NCBI GenBank assembly: GCA_013407085.1
Contig: JACCGJ010016511.1
Location: 1-64,000, forward strand
Direction of reading: 5' to 3'
DNA length: 64,000 nucleotides
DNA from: Atriophallophorus winterbourni
Taxonomy: Eukaryota > Platyhelminthes > Trematoda > Plagiorchiida > Microphallidae
In this document: positions 36,701 to 47,049 of the stretch, piece after piece
How positions within the stretch are numbered: position 1 is the first letter of the stretch
How the letters are laid out: each line of letters opens with the position of its first letter
Notes under the pieces: generated by a model
The model's input: only the letters and a program-made list of their open reading frames with translations
Told to the model about the DNA's origin: nothing
Databases searched by the model: none
Position numbers and translations under genes: made by a program

Positions 36701-37102
36701 TATTATTGTATATTATCGTTAATTTAGTGTGCTTAACCATTGTGAATGCCTGATCTCGTGACTACTTGACAGAGGTTAGATCTCATTGCTCTACTTGCTC
36801 TACTTATTTTAAAAAATAATAGGGATTATTTTATTTTAACTGGTTCGATTGAGACGAATTCCATGTATGAAAATCTCCATAGATTTTTGCGCTCATTTTA
36901 TAATGTGCATGTATTTGTTGGTTTCAAATGTGCGTAACAAGAAGCATTCGTGTTTGCAGAAAATAGCTGCAGAACCGTTTAAAATGTGTATCTCTCATCG
37001 AACCTATTAAAATCGATGTTCGATCGAATGACCAAGTTCGCTCCATCATTTCCTAGCGGAAATCGGAACAAGAAAGTAAGCGTGACCGGCTGTGACACCC
37101 GA
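33701..37102. other. 3.4-kb stretch upstream of the transporter, no gene recognised
   Basis: Minus frames at 33957-33706, 34701-34459 and 35445-35158 and a plus frame at 36212-36442 have no recognised domain. The frame at 34701-34459 ends THSRLNC, as CR1 C-termini do, which is too short to call. Confidence 0.3.
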
Positions 37103-37281
37103 CCAATGAGAACGCACTTTATGGACACTGACGCTCAGCCAATGGTAACTTTACTGGAATAGGATTGGCCATTTATTTTGTCACACTGTATAATAGCTGG
37201 TCGATTAGTGGACATCATTCAGTTATCGATTTAAACGTTGTTCGCTCTCTTCACCACATGCCGATGAAAGTTTCTGTAAGA
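37103..37281 (+). promoter_or_regulatory. promoter P1 and candidate first exon of the sugar transporter
   Basis: Three CCAAT boxes (37103-37107, 37139-37143, inverted at 37164-37168) precede a TATA-like TATAATAG (37189-37196). An initiator TCAGTT lies about 30 bp downstream (37219-37224). After a short leader, ATG at 37258 opens MPMKVSVR and the frame reaches AGA followed by the donor GTAAGT at 37282. A weaker donor GTAAGA lies at 37276, also in phase 0. Downstream, 38790-38809 is a pyrimidine-rich acceptor ending GATGCAG, and CCACAAATTTTCGAA then joins in phase 0. The spliced N-terminus would be MPMKVSVR-PQIFE. Spacing and phase fit, but no transcript evidence is available. Confidence 0.55.
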
Positions 37282-37879
37282 GTAAGTTCCATGTTCTGGT
37301 GATATTTCTGCACGGTCATATATTTCCCTTCCCATTTAAATCTATCCATAGTTGAAGCGTGGTTGAACTGTTTCTTTTCGCACTCAATTTGTTAAACATG
37401 TTTATCGTTAGAATACTCTACCTGTCCATGTAACCGAAAACGTGAATTCCCCCACAAGTTGCAAACCGAACTGTGCACTACACTTTATCTAAATATTATT
37501 CGCGCAGGCATGGTCGATAGGCGTGATATGATGGACTTCATATGGCCGGATGTGATATTCTGAGCTGAGAATACTAGTGACAGTTAATGGTGGTCAAGCC
37601 GTGGTTTGTTCTTATAATGGAAAAAAATATTACTTTCTTCCAAATGCAAATTACTTACACTCTTTCTACGTGCATTCTGTCAGACAATGTCACCTTGTCC
37701 CATTTTAGGATTAGGATTTCAGGAGGGAACGAGTATGGCAAATTCTGTTTTAAAATTTTATTATACATAGAATGATTTAGAATGATAGTTTTGGATTTGG
37801 TCAATTCGCTACACCATCGGTTTCGTGTTGATATCTTAATATCATTCCGCCGCTGGAGATTTTAAAGCAAACTAACTTC

Positions 37880-38009
37880 AAGCGAAGTTATACTTGAATA
37901 CCTCTATTAAATTGGGTTCTTAGAATGAAACACCAAATCACAAGGTGATTCAGGGTGAATCATTCCGGACGCTTAGTAAGGTGATATGTGTACAACACTA
38001 CATTGGTAA
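37880..38009. repeat. fold-back repeat R1, diverged copy in the transporter 5' region
   Basis: R1 head in reverse orientation (AAATTGGGTTCTTAGAATGA, AATCACAAGGTGATTC, CGGACGCTTAG) is followed by the forward end GTGTACAACACTACATTGG. The orientation switch is the same as in the 4795 and 6425 copies. It lies between the two candidate promoters. Confidence 0.6.
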
Positions 38010-38346
38010 ACCAAGTCCAGCCTGCGCAGAATCTCAATGCCATTCTGTCATAGGTTTTGGCGAGGGATTTCTTTAAACTATTGAAAAGATCTTTTTGTTT
38101 TCCTTTTTACCTATACTACATTTCGTTTGTTTAAGTCATTTAACAGTCTTTTATGGTGCACAACAATTTGCAGTAAATTAGTTATCGAATTTTATTAACT
38201 GAATGGGCCGCAATGCGGCCACGGAGTAGGCATGAAAATGCTATCAAAACCACGCTGTACCAACCTGGCCGCACTCATTGCGCCCTGTCGAATCGATCAA
38301 TCGATTTTTGAACGCCCTGCTGCATATGCCTCGACCTTGAATTCAA

Positions 38347-38497
38347 CCAATCAGTGTTCCAAAATGCTGTTCATTGCATTCCGGTCACCATAGTGCGTGG
38401 CAGCCCATTTGACCAATAGACCCATTTATCCGCTTTCCTGTCTGTTGCGCTGTGCCAACGGGGTTTGGGCTGATTGATTCTGATGCTCGTCTATAAA
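38347..38497 (+). promoter_or_regulatory. promoter P2 of the sugar transporter
   Basis: Two CCAAT boxes (CAACCAATCAG, 38347-38351; GACCAATAG, 38413-38417) precede TATAAA at 38492-38497. A transcript starting near 38523 would read straight into the ATG at 38804. The GC-rich block before it includes the palindrome-like GGCCGCAATGCGGCC at about 38207. Inferred from motif order and spacing only. Confidence 0.45.
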
Positions 38498-38803
38498 CAG
38501 TAAAGGAAATTTTAAGCCGAATGTTGCATTAATATTGTTAATAAAATGACCCCTTGGACTAGAATATACTACACTAAACCGTAAATTCGATTTTTCTATG
38601 GTGTTTGTCCTGTTTCACCGGCGCGTACCAAAATTATTAGCCTTTCGATATCAGAAATATTTTTTTATTGTTAAAATGTGTTATCTCCAATGCGAAGACT
38701 TTCCATATTAATACTAAACACTATATGCATATTCCTAATCCGTTTCATATTACCTGGTTTTCGGGATCTAATTTATCCTCGCTTCTACTTTCCACTTTAC
38801 CTG

Positions 38804-41800
38804 ATGCAGCCACAAATTTTCGAAGTAAGTTTACCAACCCCTTTCCCACGCCGCAAAGGGACTAACAACTAATTTCTAATCTTAAAAAATGGCTCGCATT
38901 AATATTACGAGTAATCACTGATTGTTTACCAAGAGACATTATTTAAGGAATGACGCTAGTATAGATGTATACTTGTTGGATAAAGTGTAACCTAAAAAGT
39001 AATTGTAAAAAATACGCTTTCTAACTTCGTTTAATCCAAAAAGCTGCATCTAACGTCATTTATAGGGTTATTTGAGGTCACCATATATTTCATTAAGCTA
39101 AATCGATCGAATATCTTTAAACGGTTTTGGGTCGATATCATTTTGAATCTATCGCCGAAGGTGTACGGAGATGAATGCTTCCGTAAGCTAATACTTTTTG
39201 CATTTCCTTTGCCTGCAGGAGTTTGGGTTAACATGGACACTCATTTTAACGGTTTTTATGACGTGTTTTGGCTCATCTTTCCTAATTGGCTACAACTTGG
39301 CTGTCCTGAATTTACCAAACCAGGTTAGTTTTTGTCCACCTATTTTAGTAGTTTGTTGTTGTGTTTTGTAATACATCAAGCTTCATTTCTTTTGCAGCAT
39401 GTCAAAGATTTTCTTGCGAAAACAATTTTGAACAATGAAAATGCAACTGGTTTCGTCGATGACGCATTTTTGTATGCACAAGTTGGTACTACCTTTGTTT
39501 TCGCTGGCATGCTTGGAGCTGCCAGTTGTGGCTTCATAGCTGATGCGATTGGAAGGTAAGTTAACTTACAAAAGTAGTGGAACTGCACCTTGCGTATTTT
39601 TTTCACTTGCAAAATAAGGCGACGTAATATTCTATTGGTCTATTTTTGGCCGAGTATTCTACCCTCATGCTTTCATACGTAACTAATTTAGCAGGAATTA
39701 AACAACGATAGATGTTTACCTCCCATGTATTCTTCACGTATATGCATGTATATATGTATATGTGAAAGTGGTTTCGATTATAATAATGAAGTGAAACGTT
39801 GTGTGATAAAAATACCATCATAACTTTTCAGACGCAACGGCCTCCTGCTGAACCATTTCTTCGCTATCCTTGGTGGCGCTCTTTGCTTCCCATGCGTGTA
39901 CGCCAACTCAGCTTATTTACTGTTCTTTGGGCGATTCTTCATTGGCGTCAACTGTGGTATCACAATAGGCATTGCTTCAATCTACTTGACCGAGATCGCT
40001 CCGCGCGCACTACGTGGTGCCATTGGTGCTTGTAACCAATTGGCGATCACCATGGGTATTCTACTGAGCTACATATTCACCATGACCTACACACTGAACA
40101 CTGAAACATTGTGGCCGGTAGCTTGTGGCCTGGGAGCGGTGTTTGCTGCGGTGTCTCTTTGCGTACTCCCATTCTGTCCTGAAAGTCCTCGATTTTTGTT
40201 CCTGATGAAAAAGAACGAGGCTGAGGCTCGCAAGGCCTTTGTCCGATTCAATGCAAAGGAGGATGTCGAAACCTTTTTGGGAGAATTGAACGAAGAGATT
40301 GAAGTTGCCAAAAATCAACCTGTGTTTAAATTCACGCAATTGTTCACTCAGCGAGATCTGCGAATGGCTGTAGCGATCGCTTGTTTAATACAAGTGCTCC
40401 AGCAATTGTCCGGTATCAATGCGGTAAGTTGGTTTATCCGGATTAATTTTTTATTTTTGTTTTCATTACCCCGAGTAATGTGTCTCGTTTTATTTTGTTC
40501 AATACTACAATTGGGAGTAAATTTGATGAGCTGGCGATTTCCTATGGCATAGAATTGGTATGGAATTTAAATGACCAATTTTACATAATGAGCACACAGT
40601 TAATTTTTGAACGCTAATTCAATTTCAAACGCTTCCCGGGTGGCTCTGTATGTTTTAATGGCTTAATTATCGATAAGCGGGCTGCAATACATTTCAATCC
40701 CCATGCTATTTTACCATGTTCTCAGAAATGCGAGTTTTTCTTCTAGCGGTTACAACAATCAAGATTCAAGTTTCAGCATGAAATCCCATCCACTTGTTGT
40801 TTGTTTCGAATAACTCACTGTTGCGCAGAATTGAATTATATTTACCAGAACTATACTTTTTGCCTTAAACGGACGCGATAATGAAAGCGGAGACTGCCGT
40901 CTACCATTCATATTGTCCTAATCAAATTAAGTTGAAATTAATTACATCAGGTCATGCGACAATGTGTGGTCAATAATTATCTTAGCACATTATTTTATCG
41001 AAACTTGCTGGATAATGCGGCAGTCCGGGACTCTAGAGAGGGATGTGGTATCCGATTGTTTGACTTCGGAACGCTAAAGAAAATTGTTAAGAAACTGATG
41101 TCTTGCAAACTCAACCTACGCTCGATATAAGCTGACCACCAGAATATTTTGTGCATAACGCTAGTAAAAACGGATCTGTCGAAAATGTTCACTATCGTTC
41201 TTCCTATTTTCCGCCACAGGTTATCACTTATTCGTCGACCATGCTCGAAACAGCCGGCATCCCTAAAGAATATAATCAATTTTGCGTGATTGCTATCGGC
41301 CTTTTGAATGTGATCTTGACCATCATTGCGCTGCCGCTATTGGAACGTGCTGGTCGTCGTACGTTGCTCCTTTGGCCCACAGTCGCCTTGGCACTTTCCC
41401 TCCTCTTCTTGACGATCACCGTGGAAGTGGCAAATACGGTCGAAGATACGAAGGCGAAACAAATTATGGGAATCATCTCTGCCATACTTATCTTGGTCTA
41501 CATTTGTGGATTTGCGCTCGGTTTGGGACCAGTACCGGCTCTGATTGTCTCGGAAATTTTCCGTCAAGGTCCCAGAGCTGCGGCCTATTCGCTCAGTCAA
41601 AGTTTACAATGGCTTTGCAATTTACTGGTTTTATGTAGCTACCCGACTATTAACGTAAGTTTTGCGACCGTATATCAATAGTTGTGCATTTTGAAGACGC
41701 ATTTTTGCATTAAAACGTTTGTATTCCTTTTTAGAAATACATCAGAGGTTATTCCTTCCTTCCATTCCTCGTGGTTGTTGTTGTCTGTTGGGTATTCTTC

Positions 41801-42019
41801 TACCTGTACATGCCCGAAACTCGCAACAGAACTTTCGATGAAGTTGCACGTAATCTCACCTTCGGCAACGTTGTGATTGGCAAGCGTACGGCTACCTTGG
41901 AAGATCGTACCATGACTGTTTTCACCAAGGATCATCACAATGCAAACAATAAAGAAATAACGACCAGGCCTTTGTTACAGCGAAACGCGAACACCTTCGA
42001 TTCCGTCGCTACAGCCTAA
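38804..42019 (+). CDS. facilitative sugar transporter, SLC2A/GLUT family (schistosome SGTP-like)
   Basis: Major-facilitator protein of the plasma membrane with 12 expected helices, carrying glucose down its gradient. Six exons: 38804-38824, 39219-39323, 39398-39555, 39832-40423, 41220-41654, 41735-42019. All have GT-AG borders and matching phases, giving 531 residues from MQPQIFE, normal for the family. Family marks: EFGLTWTLILTVFMTC (helix 1), DAIGRRNG (about 89-98), GRFFIGVNCG and TEIAPRALRG (loop 4-5), PESPR (211-215), QQLSGINA (285-292, the QLS helix-7 signature of glucose-type GLUTs), ERAGRR (334-339), GLGPVPALIVSEIFRQGPRA, and PETRNRTFDEV (from 464). Human GLUT1 has Trp after GPIP in helix 10; this one has Ala. 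A separate upstream first exon may replace the first two codons (see P1). Intact; function confident, substrate inferred. Confidence 0.95.
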
Positions 42020-43052
42020 CTATCGATAAGCGCAACACGCTTATCTTAGAGGCCATGCTCATCGATCCTCCCGCTCAACACTCTTCTCCTAGTCTATTTG
42101 TTACCATTTATTTCCCACATTCTTGCTACAGGCAGATATCAGGAACGTGCTCTCTCGCTTTTTCCACCAAGTTACTTCTGTTCATTTGAATCGCTCTACG
42201 AAACTCTTCCGCCAATTCATTTGTGTCATGGCACTTGCTATGCCTGTGTACATTTTTCGTTTTCATGTGGACAATCTCTTTCTGTTCGATTTTCAAGTAT
42301 GGTTGCCTTACTGTTTTGTATGACAATTCAGACAGAAGGCATCATTGGCGTTGCTTTCGCACGCTCTGCATCTTATTTGTTTCATTACTTTACACCGTTT
42401 ACAGCGATTTGTACGTACCTGGGTCCTGGCTCATTGACGTGGACCCCTTTTCATTCTATTTTATGTACTGTAGTTATCGGTGGTTAATTTTTGTCAAAAA
42501 ATTATATTATGTTTTAGTATTAGGTTTTCCACGCCTACGATATGGTTTGAATCGTTTAAAGACTCATTGATTCGATACAGCATCATTTCACAAAAAGTGA
42601 TATATGAATAAGTATTTGGGGAATGCATGTTCATTCAAATGCAAAGGTTTCTTGTTTCTTTTTGTCTATCAACTTCTGCCTAATGGATAAAATATGAATG
42701 CTTCAAAATCTTACCATATGATACTTGGCAAGCTGAAAGAGAATTACATATCAGAGGATAGCCTTTATCCGTTAAACGTGCAAAGTGAATACCTCAGTTA
42801 GCTACGTGTACACAATGTTAGTCGCTAAACGCATTTTTTGCACAATCAGTTCTAATATGTAATCGTTCAGCATGTACAAACCCTCGATCCTGATCTTGGT
42901 CTACGTGAACGATGTTCAGCCTGACATTTTGAAGGGTTCAGTTAATTATAGGAACATTTGGGATAACAAAATAGCGCTATAAAGAGATACACAAGCGACC
43001 AGCAGCATGAGATTATTTCCCCGAATTCAGAAGTAATAAGTTTCAACAAATG
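42020..43052. other. transporter 3' flank
   Basis: Pyrimidine-rich 3' UTR-like sequence follows the stop. A 129-codon frame (42098-42487) has no motif and is probably UTR. No clear AATAAA is seen. Confidence 0.4.
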
Positions 43053-43690
43053 CCACCATTAAATAGGGTTGATACAAAGAACCACCATTTGAAACAGAAT
43101 CACTGATACCTGATCAAGCGCGCAAGACGCTTGCACCGTGTTGCTAACATCCACTGCGCTTACACATCACAACTGGTTTCTAGCTGTTTGTCGTCATCAG
43201 GTGGAGATAGTGAGCTTTGGTTCAGGGGTGTCTTGAAACAGTTGATAAGTGGTAAACAAGGTTACACTTGCATGCCACTGTCGTATAGGGTTCTTACAAA
43301 GAACCACTGTTCAAACAGAATTACATAGTGATTCCTGGTTGAGCACACAAGGTGCTTATGGATGACCAAAATAATATGTTGCTCACATCTCCCTCACTTA
43401 CACACCACTACCGGTTTCTGGCTGTTTGCTGTCATCGGGTGGAGACAGTATGATTATGTTCAATGAACCTTGAAACAGTGGATAACTGGTTAACAAAGTT
43501 ATGCTCGAACGCCACTGTTATATAAAAGAACCACGATGTTCAGATACAGAATCACTGAGTGATTCCTGGCCACTGATTCAACACTCTGAAAATAATCTTA
43601 CTATCCTCTTGATAATGGTAAACAGAGAGAAACCTGCTGTGAAGTGTAAGCGCTGGGGTTGTGAGCAATATTCCTACTCCGTTTTCAAGC
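43053..43690 (-). repeat. tandem cluster of repeat R1 (about 2.7 units)
   Basis: Units start at CCACCATT (43053), CCACTG (43275) and CCACTG (43512), periods of 222 and 237 bp. Units 1 and 2 are wholly in the reverse orientation: head with GGTTCTTACAAAGAACC, then CACCACTACCGGTTTCTGGC and the reverse complement of CTCCACCTGATGAC. Unit 3 keeps the head to GATTCCTGGCC, then flips to forward orientation (TCTTACTATCCTCTTGATAA, GTAAACAGAGAGAAACC, GTTGTGAGCA). The cluster therefore ends in the same fold-back as the dispersed copies. About 1 kb downstream of the transporter. Confidence 0.85.
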
Positions 43691-45129
43691 GAGGTGAGAT
43701 TCGACCCTGGTATCATGATTAAGTTTGTGTGTGCATTGAGCTGCCGTTAGATCATTCTGGCTAACGTTGGATAAATCATCAGACTCAGGTGAAATGTCTT
43801 CAACTATAGAACTTTACCTACAGGATACTAAGCTGATATCGAGCCAAGCTGATTTCTGTCCATCCACTTGGTGTCTCGATGGTACATAACACCAGCAAGT
43901 GTGCACTGATCGATCATACTACAGCATGACCCAACTGAAATTCGATTAAGATTGATATACGCACTCCATATTGATCGCTCTGGTCACGAGAACACATTAA
44001 ACAACACGAAATGTGATTTCGTTCGCATTGTTAGTTCGCACTTGATTCAATGCATAAAATGATTGTGTTCTGACTGAGCTGTGATCAGTAGAGCGCAGCA
44101 TTTTGAGATTCGCTCTGTCCTGTCTAGCGAACTAAACCGCATGTTAAATGCTAGAACTATTACGGTGATGTCGATCGCCCAAATCTTCTGTTGTCAATGT
44201 AGCCAAATATTTCTTCCTGTATCGATGTAAATTTAAAATTCTCTGCATTGGGAGGAATGAAACGGTATTTTAACGGTTCAGTCGCATATCTGTGAAAGGT
44301 GTTACTAGTTATCCATAACATACCGCTTGAGATTTGTGCGTGCATGCTGTTCGAATAACGAATGGGGAATCGAAAATTGCAGGTTGATTGGAAACTGTGG
44401 TGCCCATAGTGTGTGTGTGTGCATAAATGCCGATGAACAGGTGGTTTATCGGGGGAATATCTCTGCTCTTTATCTGGAATTGCAGAAATGTGATCAGCAC
44501 AGATTTTACTCGTACGAGAATCCTTATAGTTTAAACAAGAGCGTTTTGTACCTTGTGCAAAGAATTATTCTAGTAACTTGGCGATGTTTTAAAACATAAT
44601 CACACCCTTCGTTAGCCGTGTTGCAAGTTCTCTGATAATATTTTCCATTGATAATGACGAACTGACATGAAGCTAGGTTCAAATCGTCGAAACGCACGGA
44701 CTCAGCGACCATGGCACAACAATGTTTTGCTGGCTTGAGGTTTTCACGCCTTCTCATCTATCCGACATGCGTTAACTTGTGTGCGTAAAGTAGTGTTGCA
44801 GCTAACATAAGCTATCGATTCATACACGACGTCATAGGTATTGTGCATGTGTGCTAAGCATGAACCGTAGAATGTTGACAGGTTAAGGTTGCGTCACTAA
44901 GCTGCGTGTCCTTGTCAAGTAGCCGTCCAAAGTGGCTAATGCCAGTTCTACACGAAAGTTGGAAAGACTTGAGCGGTTTAGTTCATGCACATGATGCTGT
45001 TTGGTCTACGTCCTAACACTGGTGTCGATAACTGATCACGAATCACGATTTTATGGGGAAAAATAAGCAATCGCTTTGCATGTACTATTGAATGACAGCT
45101 ATAAAAATTACAAAGGATGTAATCAAAAT
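43691..45129. other. intergenic, no gene recognised
   Basis: A Cys-containing 90-codon frame (44327-44599, +) has no clear family. A minus frame overlaps it. Nothing called. Confidence 0.3.
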
Positions 45130-45480
45130 TCAATTGAGGTGTTTGGTTTGTGTGGGTTCATATGGGATCAGTATACAGGGCCGATAGTGGAGTGCATCCA
45201 GTTTAGATTTAAAATCACAGATCGTAGGAGCGTTCACAATATCATGTGACAACGAATTCCACAGAAAGCAAATAAGCACCGAGCAGAAATGACGAATACG
45301 ACCGAGTCTTGATTGCGGCATAACGAGACAACTTGAATGACTCCGTGAATTCTTAGCGGAACTGACATTTGTCAAATCGCGGAGAGGGTGATTTTCCATC
45401 CGCAGTAGTCTATATGTTAGGATTATGTCGCTCATTACTCTCCTTTGTGTAAAATCGGTCAATCCCAGCATGTCTATTCA
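45130..45480 (-). pseudogene. CR1-like LINE, C-terminal 110 residues
   Basis: An open minus frame reads LGLTDFTQRRVMSDIILTYR, then LLRMENHPLRDLTNVSSA, CSVLICFLWNSLSHDIVNAP and DFKSKLD. Every block has a partner in the long copy (LCDFTQRWIRRDIILIYRIV and so on), but it is a different, diverged CR1 subfamily. Only the C-terminal end is kept. Confidence 0.75.
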
Positions 45481-46256
45481 CTCTTGGTCTGGGATATACT
45501 GCATTCCATATGCACTATGTATGAAATGAAGAAGATGAATCGATTCCTTTAAACGAATTTTCATTGAATAAGTTTAATTTAACCACACAAATTTCTAGAA
45601 TACAATTAATGAACAAGCGATGGACTTGATAGTGTTATGGAAAACATTAAATTGCCAGTCACATATTCAAGTTCGAAACAGCTTCGATTTCGTCTACTAG
45701 CGACGTCAAGCGCAGTTAAGAAATCTGCACTAGCTCTATGCTTAGATTCGCTGTATATGTCTTTATGGCTTTTTAGTGATGTTTGTTGTTTGACATAAAA
45801 GCCGAAATGCGATCTGACGTCCGATTAATGATGGTCATCCGTTGAAACTAATCGGCCATCTCGGCATAAGCGCTAGATGAATGAATGGATTTTATTGAGT
45901 ACTGTCGCTCATTCTGTAATACTTGTGCATATGCTGATCACATACTTCTTTGATCAAGAATCACCTTAATATTGTCTGGTCCAAATACCATCCCACCTTA
46001 GTATATACCTTCCTAGAGGCTTTCAGAGTCTACACTTATGCAAGCCTATCTTGGCGGTTGGACAAATTACTTTATACTGTGGTGTCCGACAATATCACAC
46101 AATTTTTAAATGAGATTGCTGCTGTTATGCATGATGCAAAAAAGTCGACATGTGGCAGTATTTCTTCTAACAAAATTTCTGACTGCATCTCCCAGGCAAC
46201 TCTTCGAATACTATGTGCAAAACGAAGGATCCCTCTTTTGCGCGATATGATTCAAG
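45481..46256. other. unassigned, weak LINE-like frame
   Basis: A 106-codon plus frame (45950-46270) contains DNITQFLNEIAAVMHDAKKS, then LRILCAKRRIPLLRDM. It loosely resembles the helical linker before RT in LINE polyproteins, but the match is too weak to call. Confidence 0.25.
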
Positions 46257-46320
46257 GTAATGCAGGGTAATTCTTGGTAATTCAATGTTTTAATGGTCTA
46301 AAAAGGAAATACTTTACAGT
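46257..46320 (-). repeat. CR1 3'-end fragment
   Basis: TTAATGGTCTAAAAAGG, after short AATTC-like repeats, is the reverse complement of the 3' end of the 46500-46840 subfamily (CTTTTTAGACTATTAAAAA). Confidence 0.55.
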
Positions 46321-46499
46321 GTGTATGTGTGTTGGTCTCGTTCTGTCGATGTCGACCATGGATGTACATCACAATCGTATGAATTTTCATCCTTCACAGC
46401 TTTTCGAATGACTAAACTGTCCGATTCGACAGGAACAATCTCTCCCGGGATTAATATACAAGTTACACACACTCGTGTAAAATTTAGTGTCCTAAATGC

Positions 46500-46840
46500 A
46501 TATAGTTGAATTTACATCCATTTGAAGGAGCTCAGCATTCTACATCTGGTCGTACCCCATTCCCACCTGAACTGTAGAAGGTATTTTTACTCTGTCCGTG
46601 TCTGTTTTACTTGGAACCGTTTACCTTCAACCGTTGCTCACTCCACTATCTTGCATGACTTTAAAACGAAATTAGACGAATTTTTATTGCACTATTCGTC
46701 TCCAGAACACTTATATACTGTTTAATCTACTTCCTGATATTGTTTATACACTTAAATTTCAATTTTACCATCCCATGGTTGTTGTTAAGCTTGTTGCTTT
46801 TTAGACTATTAAAAACCTTAAATTACCTTGAATCTTTTGA
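46500..46840 (+). pseudogene. CR1-like LINE, C-terminus and 3' UTR
   Basis: HLVVPHSHLNCRRYFYSVRV, then CFTWNRLPSTVAHSTILHDF and KTKLDEFLLHYSS end in a stop. The 3' UTR finishes CTTTTTAGACTATTAAAAAC and a short CTTGAAT tail. The same 3' end is found inverted at 46257 and 13697. Confidence 0.75.
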
Positions 46841-47049
46841 GCTCTCTCACAACATTGCTTCTCGACCGTGAAGCTCAGCATCGTAGGTATCACCTTTGTC
46901 TCGATTTGCACATCTGAACCTTAATTTGTTCACGTTTCAACTTCATCTCATCGAAAACCATCGATCGATATTACATTGCCTACACGAAGCATGTCTCGCC
47001 GCGCTAACTTGGACACATAAACACACACTACCGCACATAAACGCGCAAC

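Noticed and set aside
42098..42487. 129-codon ORF after the transporter
   Set aside because: Pyrimidine-rich UTR-like composition without motifs; the transporter stop at 42017-42019 fits the family C-terminus.
43053..43690. CRISPR-like array
   Set aside because: Units are over 220 bp, have no spacers, and the surroundings are eukaryotic; this is a tandem interspersed repeat.
44327..44599. Cys-rich frame as an EGF-like exon
   Set aside because: Cysteine spacing does not fit EGF and no splice sites frame it; an overlapping minus frame is equally open.
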